From Proteobacteria bacterium DTSAM18 (lineage in GTDB: Bacteria > Myxococcota_A > UBA796 > GCA-2862545), in NCBI GenBank assembly GCA_028767165.1, contig JARACJ010000014.1, positions 94,654 to 158,653 on the forward strand: a stretch of 64,000 nt of DNA. The letters are read 5' to 3'. Numbering within the stretch: position 1 is the first letter of the stretch; the number at the start of each line of letters is the position of its first letter. Positions 17,905-25,381 of the stretch are shown here, one piece after another. The notes under the pieces are model-generated. The model was not told where the DNA came from, did not search any database, and saw only the letters and a program-made list of their open reading frames with translations. The position numbers were made by a program, and so were the translations under genes.

Positions 17905-18324
17905 ATGGAGGATCTGGAGTTCTACCGGCTGTTCATGCCGTGGAACGGCACCGGCTGGCAGCCCTGGCTGCTGGCCCTCAGTGCCGTGGGGTTCGTGGCC
18001 GGTGGGTGGCTGTGGTGGAAGGCGCGGGATCGCCTGCGGGAGAACCTGCACTGGGCCCTCGTCGCACTCGCCTGGACGGGTCTGATCACCGGGTGGGTCC
18101 TCATGGCGGGAGGCACCCTGCTCGTCTCCGCCAGGCAACCGGTGCCCGACAGCCTGTGGGGTCAGGCCGTCGTGCTCGGGCTGTCCGGCGCGGCACTGGC
18201 CTCCGGCATCGCGGCGGTCGGCCGCACCCTCAATGCACGGGCCCTGGCGATCATCGTGGGCATCGCGTTTCCTGCCGCCTGGCTCGGCTGGTGCAGCCTG
18301 GCGGCCGACGCGCTGGCGCGCTGA
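17905..18324 (+). CDS. small four-helix membrane protein
   Basis: This 139-residue protein has four hydrophobic segments: about 20-38, 52-72, 88-110 and 115-134. The ATG at 17905 follows GGGAGG. It has no catalytic motif that I recognise. It is convergent with the TetR gene (16 bp between stops) and has no obvious partner. Confidence 0.65.
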   Translation: MEDLEFYRLFMPWNGTGWQPWLLALSAVGFVAGGWLWWKARDRLRENLHWALVALAWTGLITGWVLMAGGTLLVSARQPVPDSLWGQAVVLGLSGAALASGIAAVGRTLNARALAIIVGIAFPAAWLGWCSLAADALAR

Positions 18325-18340
18325 TCCCGCGCCGGCGTGC

Positions 18341-18934
18341 TCAGCGTGCGCCGCGAACGAAGCGTGCGACGTGGTCCTGGATGAAGGCCGGCACGTCGAG
18401 GGGGGAGGTCGTCTTACCGCCGAGCTCGTGCTGGTGGAGCAGTGCGAGCACCACCGGGGACACCAGGCTCAAGGCGCCGGAGCGGGCGTCGGGCAGGTTC
18501 AGCACGCCCTCGAGGTGGTAGCGCCCGAGGAGGTAGGCGAAGGCGTCGAGGGTGGGGTCGAGGATGCTGCGCAGGTAGGCTTCGCCGAGGTCCCCGTCGA
18601 GGCCGACCTGCAGCCCGAAGCGGTGCAGGGCGCCGAGCCCGTGCTCCCAGGCCACCACGACGGCCAGCAGCAGCGTGGTGAGGACCTCGGTGGGGTCTCC
18701 CTGGGCCTGTCGCACCCGGTGCAGGTGCTGCGTGCCCATGCGCCCCGCCTCCGCCATGGTGGCCCGGAGGGCGCCCTGGTGGTCGCCGAAGTGGTGCTTC
18801 AGGGTGGGGCGGGTGACGCCCGCGGCCTCCGCCAATCCCCGGAACGACACCTCGGACGGATCGGTGCGCAGGAGATGCTGGAGCATCCTGGTGATCAGCT
18901 CTGCGCGGCGGGAGGTGGCGGTGGCGGTGCTCAT
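18341..18934 (-). CDS. TetR-family transcriptional regulator
   Basis: This 197-residue regulator has an N-terminal helix-turn-helix ('FRGLAEAAGVTRPTLKHHFGDH', about residues 34-55) and an all-helical ligand domain. ATG at 18934 puts the helix-turn-helix at its usual place; a much longer in-frame extension is not coding-like. It follows a small gene by 37 bp on the same strand, and the two probably share a promoter with the palindrome at 19287-19302. The ligand is unknown. Confidence 0.85.
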   Translation of the reverse strand: MSTATATSRRAELITRMLQHLLRTDPSEVSFRGLAEAAGVTRPTLKHHFGDHQGALRATMAEAGRMGTQHLHRVRQAQGDPTEVLTTLLLAVVVAWEHGLGALHRFGLQVGLDGDLGEAYLRSILDPTLDAFAYLLGRYHLEGVLNLPDARSGALSLVSPVVLALLHQHELGGKTTSPLDVPAFIQDHVARFVRGAR

Positions 18935-18971
18935 CGGCTCGGGGGTGTTCCGGTTGGTATACGAGCGTGGA

Positions 18972-19265
18972 TCAGGAGGCCCTGCCGGGCTCCTGTAGGG
19001 CGGCGGACAGCGCAGTGGCGGTGGCCGCATCGAGCTCCCAGGTGTCGGAGCTGTCGACGGCCCAGGTGAGGCTCGCCTCGTCGAACCACCACACGGTGCG
19101 TTCCACGAGGCAGCCGTGTTCCTCCCACTCCACGTGGGTGGTGGCAACCCAGGTCTCGTCCAATCCGTCGTGGGACTGCACGAGGGCACCGGGGCGGTTC
19201 AGGGCTTCGACCATCTCCGCGGGTCGGGTGGCGAGCGCGAGGTGGCGCTGTCGCTCGTAGCTCAT
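18972..19265 (-). CDS. small hypothetical protein
   Basis: This 97-residue acidic protein is rich in Trp and Glu ('VEWEEHGCLVERTVWWFDEASLTWAVD'), which suggests a small beta fold, perhaps a SnoaL- or NTF2-like fragment; the similarity is not strong. The ATG at 19265 lies 22 bp from the 16-bp palindrome. It is first in a probable two-gene operon with the TetR gene. Not recognised. Confidence 0.55.
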   Translation of the reverse strand: MSYERQRHLALATRPAEMVEALNRPGALVQSHDGLDETWVATTHVEWEEHGCLVERTVWWFDEASLTWAVDSSDTWELDAATATALSAALQEPGRAS

Positions 19266-19286
19266 GAGGTGTCCAGGGGGTGAGGA

Positions 19287-19302
19287 TATACCAGCTGGTA
19301 TA
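19287..19302. promoter_or_regulatory. perfect 16-bp palindrome, candidate TetR operator
   Basis: TATACCAGCTGGTATA is a perfect dyad 22 bp upstream of the small gene that precedes tetR. A related half, TTGGTATAC, occurs near 18955 just before the tetR start. Its size and AT-rich arms fit a TetR-family operator, so autoregulation is likely but inferred. Confidence 0.6.
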
Positions 19303-19436
19303 CAGCCTGGCGTCGAGCGGGTCCAGTGCGAATTGCGGGGAAGAAGGGAGCGCCGCAGGCCCATGGGGGCAGTCCCGCGTGGAGCAGCCGAGGTCGTGGA
19401 ACGATCCGCAGAGGGCTCCCGCAGGGAAGGTGAACC

Positions 19437-19613
19437 ATGCGCCACTGTTTCGTGCGACACGAGGTCGCGGACTTCGACACCTGGAAGCAGGTCCATGACC
19501 AGCACGCCACCGAGCGGACCTCCTCGGGCATGGTGGATCAGGGAGGCGATGCAGATGGGCGGCGTGCAGGGCGAACCGACCATGATCTGGCTTCGCTGAG
19601 GGGCCGGCGATGA
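19437..19613 (+). CDS. short antibiotic-monooxygenase-like protein, probably truncated
   Basis: This 58-residue open frame has a strong ribosome site (AGGGAAGG, seven bases before ATG) and ends by ATGA overlap with the VOC gene, so it is very likely translated. Its first 32 residues ('RHEVADFDTWKQVHDQHATERT') resemble the start of the dimeric alpha/beta-barrel (ABM-like) proteins that are usually about 95-100 residues. The rest turns Arg/Asp-rich, and another frame nearby reads 'GEPTMIWLR', like the missing strand. It may be a shortened gene or a frameshift remnant kept as a leader for the VOC gene. Confidence 0.5.
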   Translation: MRHCFVRHEVADFDTWKQVHDQHATERTSSGMVDQGGDADGRRAGRTDHDLASLRGRR

Positions 19614-20017
19614 CGGCGTTTCCCAGCGAAGGCATGGAGCTGACCCACATCCTGGTGGTCTTCGAGCTGAGACGTTCGGTGGCGTTCTATCGTGACGTCC
19701 TCGGCGCGGAGGTGATCCGCGAGTACGGGGGCACATCCTGCGTGCTGCGGTTCCTCGGCACCTGGCTGCTGCTGGTGACGGGGGGCGAGCCCACCGAGGA
19801 CAAGCCCGGGGTCGTCTTCGCGGCGCCCGATGACCCGGGCCGTGTGTCCCATGCGATGACCATCCGCGTCGAGGACTGCCACGAGGCCTACGAGGTACTG
19901 CGCGCCCGTGGCGCCGCGTTCCTGACGCCCCCGAAGGACTGGGGCATGGAGATCCGTGCGTTCTTCCGGGATCCGGACGGGCACCTGCTGGAGATCAGCG
20001 CGGTGGCAGGGAGCTGA
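19610..20017 (+). CDS. VOC (glyoxalase-like) family protein
   Basis: This 135-residue vicinal oxygen chelate protein has two beta-alpha-beta-beta-beta modules: 'LTHILVVFELRRSVAFYRDVLGAEV' then 'MTIRVEDCHEAYEVLRARGAAF', with the closing 'FFRDPDGHLLEIS'. The usual metal ligands are His near 12 and Glu near 129. It is coupled to the short gene upstream by ATGA. The family holds glyoxalases, dioxygenases and antibiotic-binding proteins; which applies here is unknown. Confidence 0.8.
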   Translation: MTAFPSEGMELTHILVVFELRRSVAFYRDVLGAEVIREYGGTSCVLRFLGTWLLLVTGGEPTEDKPGVVFAAPDDPGRVSHAMTIRVEDCHEAYEVLRARGAAFLTPPKDWGMEIRAFFRDPDGHLLEISAVAGS

Positions 20018-20031
20018 GGGAGCACGCCTGT

Positions 20032-20544
20032 CTATCGGGTGCCACCGTCCGAGCCGGCCTTCGAGTCCAGGTGGTCCCGGATCCGTTCGAGCAGCTTGAA
20101 GGCGCTCTTGGCGGCTGCCCGGTCGACGATGGCGCGGGGCAGGGCGATCGTGGTGACGTTGCGCAGGTAGTAGTGCAGCCGCGCCCCGCCTCCATCCAGC
20201 GGTTCCACCCGCCACAGGGACTCGAACTCCTTCATGTCGCCGCCGAGCAGCGTCTGCTCCACCGCCAGCTCGCCGGACGGACAGGAGCGGGTCTCGTAGG
20301 TGGCCTTGGCGAGCGGGTGGTCCACGAAGGTGGTGACGTGATCGCAGCGACCGTCCTTGCGGACCTTCACGGTGGTCATGGGATCGAAGTCGGCCACGCG
20401 CGCCGGATCGGACACGAGGGCATAGGCCAGCTCCGCGGACGCCTTCACGTCGACATGGCCCGTGATCTTCGAGTCGTCCCCTCGCTCCACCACCGGAGGT
20501 GCCGCGAAGGAAGAGGCCAGGGTGATGAGGAACAGGGTGAGCAC
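20032..20544 (-). CDS. exported SRPBCC-like protein
   Basis: This 170-residue protein starts at GTG 20544, with AGGAGG six bases upstream. It has a signal peptide ('LFLITLASSFAAP') and then a SRPBCC-like body ('DVKASAELAYALVSDPARVADFDPM' and 'LHYYLRNVTTIALPRAIVDRA'). It should act in the periplasm, perhaps as a lipid binder, but no function is known. It converges with the VOC gene (14 bp between stops). Confidence 0.7.
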   Translation of the reverse strand: MLTLFLITLASSFAAPPVVERGDDSKITGHVDVKASAELAYALVSDPARVADFDPMTTVKVRKDGRCDHVTTFVDHPLAKATYETRSCPSGELAVEQTLLGGDMKEFESLWRVEPLDGGGARLHYYLRNVTTIALPRAIVDRAAAKSAFKLLERIRDHLDSKAGSDGGTR

Positions 20545-20715
20545 GGGCGCCTCCTGGTCGGGTACCCCCACAACCTACGGGACAGCTGGGACAACGTCCA
20601 GAGGGAGTGCTCCCATGCGCGATCGCCCGGACCCGGGGCCTGGCGGGCGGGGTGTGGCTGCAGCTAGGGGCGTCGAACCTCGTGATTGACGGACATTGCC
20701 GTTGAATTCTGCATT

Positions 20716-20747
20716 TTGCGTGCTGGATGCTCGCGGCGTGCTATAGA
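20716..20747 (+). promoter_or_regulatory. candidate promoter of the RRM gene with a long leader
   Basis: TTGCGT at 20716-20721 and TATAGA at 20742-20747 with an upstream TGC (extended -10) suit a weak sigma70 site with a 20-bp spacer. It would leave a 5' leader of about 130 bases, as is common for cold-inducible RNA-binding genes. Confidence 0.35.
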
Positions 20748-20883
20748 GCTTTCGCTGCAGGGTGCTCGTCGTATGACAGTAGGGCGAGGCCGGGCAGCGG
20801 GGACGTCAATCGGATGTCCATGGTCCGGGCCTCCTGCCCGGAACGCGGCGGTCTCCGCCGCACGAAAGAACGAGATTCAAGAC

Positions 20884-21210
20884 ATGAGCAACAAGCTCTT
20901 TGTGGGTGGCCTCTCCTGGGGTACCGACGACGCTGCCCTCCACGCGGCCTTTTCCGAGTACGGCGACGTGACCGACGCCAAGGTGATCACCGACCGTGAG
21001 ACCGGCCGCTCCCGCGGTTTCGGCTTCGTCACCTTCGCCCAGGCAGATGACGCCCAGCAGGCCATCTCCGCCCTCGACGGTGTCGACCTCGACGGCCGCA
21101 CCATCCGCGTCAACGTCGCAGAGCAGAAGCCCCGTCGCAACGATGGTGGCGGCGGCTACCGCGGTGGCGACCGTGGCGGTTTCCGTGGCGGCGATCGCGG
21201 CGGCTGGTAG
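20884..21210 (+). CDS. RRM RNA-binding protein with RGG tail
   Basis: This 108-residue protein has a single RNA recognition motif: RNP2 KLFVGGL at 4-10 and RNP1 RGFGFVTF at 44-51, with the aromatic residues needed for RNA stacking. A Gly/Arg/Asp-rich tail (84-108) carries several RGG-like triplets. Such small RRM proteins are known in cyanobacteria and some proteobacteria, often cold-induced, and act on cytoplasmic RNA. The ATG at 20884 begins the fold directly. It is a single gene with its own terminator. Confidence 0.9.
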   Translation: MSNKLFVGGLSWGTDDAALHAAFSEYGDVTDAKVITDRETGRSRGFGFVTFAQADDAQQAISALDGVDLDGRTIRVNVAEQKPRRNDGGGGYRGGDRGGFRGGDRGGW

Positions 21211-21243
21211 TCCCAGCGGCTGCAGGGCTTCGGCCCTGAGCAC

Positions 21244-21279
21244 AAAAAGCCCCCGTCTCCGATGAGGCGGGGGCTTTTT
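21244..21279 (+). terminator. intrinsic terminator of the RRM gene
   Basis: AAAAAGCCCCCG pairs with CGGGGGCTTTTT around a 12-base loop and ends in five T. The A run on the other side means it can work in the minus direction too, stopping readthrough from the opposite strand. Confidence 0.9.
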
Positions 21280-21331
21280 CTTCTTGTGGGGCACGCGCGC
21301 CGTGAGGCGCGCCCTTGGATGGGTGCGACGC

Positions 21332-23689
21332 TCAGGGCTCTCCCCCCAGGGGGGCGGCGGCGTCCAGGGACGCCAGGATCTCGGGGACGTCGGTGCGGCG
21401 GACCGCCACGCGGCCCATGCGGCTGCCTCGCAGGTGCTCCTCCCGCCTGAGCCGATCCCAGTCCTGCGCATCGACGATCCGGAGCTCCCTCGACGCCAGC
21501 TGTTCGGTCAGCTCCACGGTCCGGGGCTCGGGGCGCGGTGGGAGATCGGCGAGGATGCGTTCCACGACCTGCTCTGCATCGGGCTTGTTGGTCCCGATGA
21601 TGCCGCGGGGACCCCGGCGGACCCAGCCCGTGACGTATTCACCGGGCTGCACGAGGCCTTCCGAATCGATGAGGCGACCTTCCCGGCTCGGAATCACGTG
21701 CCGTGCCTCGTCGAACGGCAGGTCCGACAGGGGGACGCTGCGAAAGCCGATGGCGCGAACCAGCAGTCCGCACGTGAGCGATCGCTCGGCGCCGTCGGCA
21801 TCGCGGAGCACCACACGGTCCACGCGTCCGCTACCGTCGTCCTCGAGGCGCGCGGTCGACGTGTGGAAGTGCAGGTGGATCGAGATCCGGGCCGGGCGGG
21901 CGGGACGCTCGGCGATGTCTCGCAGCAGCTCGAGGTTGCGCCGGATGCGCCGCGTCTCGAGCGTGTCGTTTCCGGAGGCGTCGACGCCCTCGAGCGCGGC
22001 GGCGTCGACGTGGAGCTGCACCCCGTGGACCTCGGACAGGTCGTGGAGCTCCCGCGGTGAGAAGGCCGCGCGCTCGGGTCCACCCCGTGCGACGAGGTGG
22101 ATCTCCCGGATCCGGCTGTGTTCCAGGGACGCGAGCGCCTCGGCGGCGATGTCGGTGGATGCGAGTCGGTCCGTGGGGGACGCCAGGATGCGGGCCACGT
22201 CGAGTGCCACGTTGCCGGCACCGATGATGACCGCCACGGGGTGGTCGAGGGGTGGGGCGAGCCCGGCGTGGTCGGGGTGCCCGTTGTACCACCCGACGAA
22301 GGAGGGGGCGTCGACGCTGCCCGTGAGCTCCTCTCCAGCCACCCCGAGACGTCGGGAGGCGGAGGCACCGGTGGCGTACACGATGGCATGGTAGGCGTCC
22401 TGCAGGTCGGACCTGAGAACGTCGGTGCCGAAGGCGACATTCCCGAACAGCCGGACCCTCGGGTCGCGGAGTGCCTGGTCGAACGCGAACCCCTTGCTGC
22501 GGACCTCGGGGTGGTCCGGCGCGACCCCATAGCGCACCAGGCCGTGGGGCATCGGCAGGCGCTCGATGAGATCGATCCGCGCGTGGGCGGTGCGCTCCAG
22601 CAGGGCCATCGTCGTGTAGAACCCGGCGGCACCCGCGCCGACCACTGCCACCCGGAACGCGCGGTCGTCCACGGGGGCCGGCTTGCCAGGCACGACATGG
22701 GCGAGTCCTTCGCGGACGGTGGCGTAGCCGGCGGTGGTGAACGGGCAGACCTTGATGCAGACCGCGCAGCCGAACTCCCGCGCGAAGTAGTCGCGGCACA
22801 GGGCGTGGTCGATGCATGCGGTGCCGGCGCCGTCCGACCGGGGGCGAGGTGTGGGATGGATGGCCTGGGGGGGACAGGTCCGGACGCACTGGCGGCAGCG
22901 GCCGCAGAAGTCCCGGACCCATTCGTGCTCGGATCGCCCGCGCTCGGGCATGTCGCCGAGGTTGGTGTACACCGTGGCGATCCGCACGCGGGCGCCGGCC
23001 TGGGGGGTGAGCAGCATGCCGTGGAAGCCGATGCCTCCCATGCCGGCCCGCTCGGCGAGTGCCACGTAGTCGCTCTGGCCGCCGAGCGCGGTGCCGGGGT
23101 AGGCGGCGTGACCCTCGGCCTGGAGCAGATCGCAGATCGCCTCCGCGATCTCGGCCAGCCGGCGGTAGCCCCGTGCGACCTCATGGAAGGTGTCGAAGCT
23201 CGGCGCCTTCGCGATGGGGGCGGGCTCCATCTCGACGGTGAATACGATGGCTCCGGGGGCCGGCAGCGCGAGACCCTGGAAGATCTCCTCGGGTTGGACC
23301 TCGTTGAGGTAGGCCACGTCGAGTGCGCCGTGGCGCCTGGCGATCGCCTCCACGCGAGCCAGGAGGTCGGGGGTGGCGGGGGTCCGGGAGGCGGGGAGGC
23401 TGCGGCGGTAGTACCGGCCACTCCGCAGCATGCGCCGCATCAGGCCCGGCATCACGGGAAGCAGGCGGCGCACCTCGGCCCAGCCGAGGGAGCTGAAGTG
23501 GAGTTCGCGCATCGGCACCTCGGGGGCGAGGAACCGATGGCGTGGTGCGGCATCGGGAGCCGCCTCGATCCGACGAAACGGACCCTTCACCTTGGCATCC
23601 GTCACCGCGAGGATGCGATCCAGCATGCCGTTCGGTCGGGAGAGGATCGGATCCAACAGCCTGGAGAGGAAACGTGTGGGCCAGCTCAT
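21332..23689 (-). CDS. fusion of reductive-dehalogenase/QueG-like Fe-S domain with FprA-type NADP reductase
   Basis: This 785-residue protein fuses two oxidoreductase parts. Residues about 100-250 resemble the cobalamin-binding nitroreductase-like fold of RdhA and QueG ('AIVFTVEMEP', 'ALGGQSDYVALAERAGMGGIG', 'LLTPQAGARVRIATVYTNL'). Two iron-sulfur motifs follow: Cys262-x2-Cys265-x2-Cys268-x3-Cys272 with PPQAI, and Cys308-x2-Cys311-x3-Cys315-Pro plus Cys292 or Cys298. Residues 345-770 are a ferredoxin-NADP reductase of the FprA/adrenodoxin-reductase type: FAD loop GAGAAG, 'LVRYGVAPDHPEVRSKG' and NADP loop GAGNVALD. No Tat signal, so it is cytoplasmic. It overlaps tetR by ATGA. A self-sufficient NADPH-driven reductase is inferred; the substrate and corrinoid are unproven. 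Confidence 0.75.
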   Translation of the reverse strand: MSWPTRFLSRLLDPILSRPNGMLDRILAVTDAKVKGPFRRIEAAPDAAPRHRFLAPEVPMRELHFSSLGWAEVRRLLPVMPGLMRRMLRSGRYYRRSLPASRTPATPDLLARVEAIARRHGALDVAYLNEVQPEEIFQGLALPAPGAIVFTVEMEPAPIAKAPSFDTFHEVARGYRRLAEIAEAICDLLQAEGHAAYPGTALGGQSDYVALAERAGMGGIGFHGMLLTPQAGARVRIATVYTNLGDMPERGRSEHEWVRDFCGRCRQCVRTCPPQAIHPTPRPRSDGAGTACIDHALCRDYFAREFGCAVCIKVCPFTTAGYATVREGLAHVVPGKPAPVDDRAFRVAVVGAGAAGFYTTMALLERTAHARIDLIERLPMPHGLVRYGVAPDHPEVRSKGFAFDQALRDPRVRLFGNVAFGTDVLRSDLQDAYHAIVYATGASASRRLGVAGEELTGSVDAPSFVGWYNGHPDHAGLAPPLDHPVAVIIGAGNVALDVARILASPTDRLASTDIAAEALASLEHSRIREIHLVARGGPERAAFSPRELHDLSEVHGVQLHVDAAALEGVDASGNDTLETRRIRRNLELLRDIAERPARPARISIHLHFHTSTARLEDDGSGRVDRVVLRDADGAERSLTCGLLVRAIGFRSVPLSDLPFDEARHVIPSREGRLIDSEGLVQPGEYVTGWVRRGPRGIIGTNKPDAEQVVERILADLPPRPEPRTVELTEQLASRELRIVDAQDWDRLRREEHLRGSRMGRVAVRRTDVPEILASLDAAAPLGGEP

Positions 23690-24312
23690 GGTGCCCCCTC
23701 GGCGAGTGCGCCCCGGAGCCACTGATCCACGACCGCGTCGCAGTGGACGCGGGCTGCCGTGGTCCACGCGTCGGCGTCCAGGTGCATGTGGGTGAAGAAG
23801 AACCACAGGAAGCTGCCGAGCAGCACCTGCGCCGCGGAGTCGACCCGGAGATCCCCGCGCAGCTCGCCCGCAGCGATGCGGGTCGACAGGTAGCGGGACA
23901 GCTGCTTCACCGCGGTCTGCGTGCGCTCCTGCTGCATGGCGTAGAGCTCGGGGTGGGTGGTGGACTCGGCCATCAGCACCCGGAACACCCGTGCGGCCAG
24001 ACGGTCGGCGCGCAGGAAGGCCACGAAGCCCTCGGCGATGCGCCTGAGCTGCTCCTCGATGGGGGCATCCGGATCGGCGGCGAGCCCCTGGGCGATGTGG
24101 TCGGACAGGGCCCCCGAGCGTGCGGCGGCCCCCCGGAGCAGGCCCATCTTGGTGCCGTAGTGGTGGAAGATCAGCCCTTCGGACACGCCCGCCTGCTTGG
24201 CGATCTTGCGGGTCGACGTCGCGGAGAAGCCGTGGGCGGCGAACATCTCCATCGCGACGTTCGCGATGTGGTCCTTGGTGGCCTCGGCCTGCTCGTCCCG
24301 GGTGCGTTCCAT
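23686..24312 (-). CDS. TetR-family transcriptional regulator
   Basis: This 208-residue TetR protein has a helix-turn-helix at about 32-54 ('STRKIAKQAGVSEGLIFHHYGTK') and a helical ligand domain with aromatic residues (FLWFFFTH). It is first in an operon with the Fe-S/NADP-reductase fusion (ATGA overlap) and diverges from a ferredoxin gene. Two TGAGT-N4-ACTCA operators lie in the shared promoter, so it probably represses all three genes together with itself. Confidence 0.9.
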   Translation of the reverse strand: MERTRDEQAEATKDHIANVAMEMFAAHGFSATSTRKIAKQAGVSEGLIFHHYGTKMGLLRGAAARSGALSDHIAQGLAADPDAPIEEQLRRIAEGFVAFLRADRLAARVFRVLMAESTTHPELYAMQQERTQTAVKQLSRYLSTRIAAGELRGDLRVDSAAQVLLGSFLWFFFTHMHLDADAWTTAARVHCDAVVDQWLRGALAEGAP

Positions 24313-24325
24313 GGGATCCTCCAGT

Positions 24326-24377
24326 TTGCTGAGTGACTACTCAATGGATATATACTCGCTGAGTAATCACTCAGCAA
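24326..24377. promoter_or_regulatory. symmetric bidirectional promoter with two TetR operators
   Basis: Plus strand: TTGCTG at 24326-24331, a 17-bp spacer and TATATA at 24349-24354. Minus strand: TTGCTG read from 24377 to 24372, a 17-bp spacer, and the same TATATA. Each spacer contains an inverted repeat: GCTGAGT-GACT-ACTCAAT (24328-24345) and GCTGAGT-AATC-ACTCAGC (24358-24375), 30 bp centre to centre. The whole block is nearly mirror-symmetric around 24351.5 and runs to both ribosome sites. Confidence 0.85.
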
Positions 24378-24389
24378 CCTGGAGATCCC

Positions 24390-24671
24390 ATGACCTACGT
24401 CATCGCGGAGCCGTGCGTCGGCACCAAGGACGCCTCCTGCCAGGCGGTCTGCCCCGTCGCGTGCATCATCGATGTCGGAGACCACTTCGCCATCGATCCC
24501 AACCGGTGCGTCGACTGCGGCGCCTGTGTCTCGGCGTGTCCCGTGAGTGCGGTCTTCGCGGCGGATCGGCTGCCCACGGAGTGGGCGGACTGGACGGAGC
24601 GGAACCGCCGCGCAGCGGCCGACGCGGCCCCCCGGGGCAGGGGAGGCGCCCGGGATCGCGAGCCCTGTTGA
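24390..24671 (+). CDS. 7Fe ferredoxin (FdxA-like)
   Basis: This 93-residue ferredoxin has Cys9-x7-Cys17-x3-Cys21 and Cys40-x2-Cys43-x2-Cys46-x3-Cys50-Pro. By family rules Cys9, Cys17 and Cys50 hold a [3Fe-4S] cluster, and Cys21, Cys40, Cys43 and Cys46 hold a [4Fe-4S] cluster. The C-terminal 25 residues are Arg/Ala-rich and shorter than in FdxA. GGAGA lies before the ATG. It is divergent from tetR and the NADP-reductase fusion and is probably their electron partner; a link to the P450 at 36 kb is a further possibility. Confidence 0.9.
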   Translation: MTYVIAEPCVGTKDASCQAVCPVACIIDVGDHFAIDPNRCVDCGACVSACPVSAVFAADRLPTEWADWTERNRRAAADAAPRGRGGARDREPC

Positions 24672-24781
24672 GAACGCGGGTGGCAGCCCGGCACCCGGGC
24701 GCAGACGCGGGCGGTTGCACAGGGGCCCGCGCCGCCGACCTGCGCTTCCGGACGTGTCCCCACCGGCCGGGCCACTACACA

Positions 24782-24798
24782 TATCGTCACGAACGATA
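24782..24798. promoter_or_regulatory. perfect inverted repeat upstream of an unknown gene
   Basis: TATCGT-CACGA-ACGATA forms a dyad with 6-bp arms and a 5-bp centre, about 70 bp before the gene starting at 24869. It could be an operator for an unlinked regulator. No matching site was found by eye elsewhere in the window. Confidence 0.4.
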
Positions 24799-24868
24799 AC
24801 TCATGTCCACCGTATCTATTTTACCTCTCAAGCTGGTGTCGATAGGCAGGAGGCGAAAGGAGGCAGGA

Positions 24869-25342
24869 ATGGACATGTCGAACCTGGATGAGCAGACCCG
24901 TCGCTTCTTCACCCGCAAGACCTTCCACGGGGAATTCCGCGTGGAGGGGCTGCAGGTCGAGGTGGCCGTGGACACGCCGGAGCTGTTGGACGCAGCGGTG
25001 CGCATGTGGGGTGACTGGGGGCCGATGTACTCGTGCACCCTGAAACCGGAACACCGGGTGGTGGCCGTGTACCGCTGCGCCGACACGGGGCAGCAGTCGA
25101 GCTTCCGGTTCCGGCCCCAGGTCGTCCGGCTGTTGTCGCCGCCGCGGTACGAGACCCGTGGGAGGTGGCCGCTGTACCTGGAGTTCGTGGATCCGGATCG
25201 GGGCCTGTGCTTCCGGGCGTTCATGAACCCCGAGGGTCGGGTGGAGGAGACGGAGGTGTTCGCGTTGCACCCCCGGCTCTCGGTCCTCGGGCGGCTCTTC
25301 GGCGACACGTCGTCGGACCAGGGCCAGATGGTGGCGAAGTAG
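24869..25342 (+). CDS. hypothetical protein, PilZ-like size, not recognised
   Basis: This 157-residue protein starts at ATG 24869 with a near-perfect ribosome site (AAAGGAGG). It has no signal peptide and no transmembrane segment. The pattern of strands ('KTFHGEFRVEGLQVEVAVD', 'RVVAVYRCADTGQ', 'WPLYLEFVDPDRGLCFRAFM') suggests a beta-rich fold. I do not recognise the family. The gene stands alone between the ferredoxin and the LysR gene. Confidence 0.6.
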   Translation: MDMSNLDEQTRRFFTRKTFHGEFRVEGLQVEVAVDTPELLDAAVRMWGDWGPMYSCTLKPEHRVVAVYRCADTGQQSSFRFRPQVVRLLSPPRYETRGRWPLYLEFVDPDRGLCFRAFMNPEGRVEETEVFALHPRLSVLGRLFGDTSSDQGQMVAK

Positions 25343-25381
25343 TGCTCCCCGCCCGCATGCCTGCTGCCAGGCGTGCGGGAT

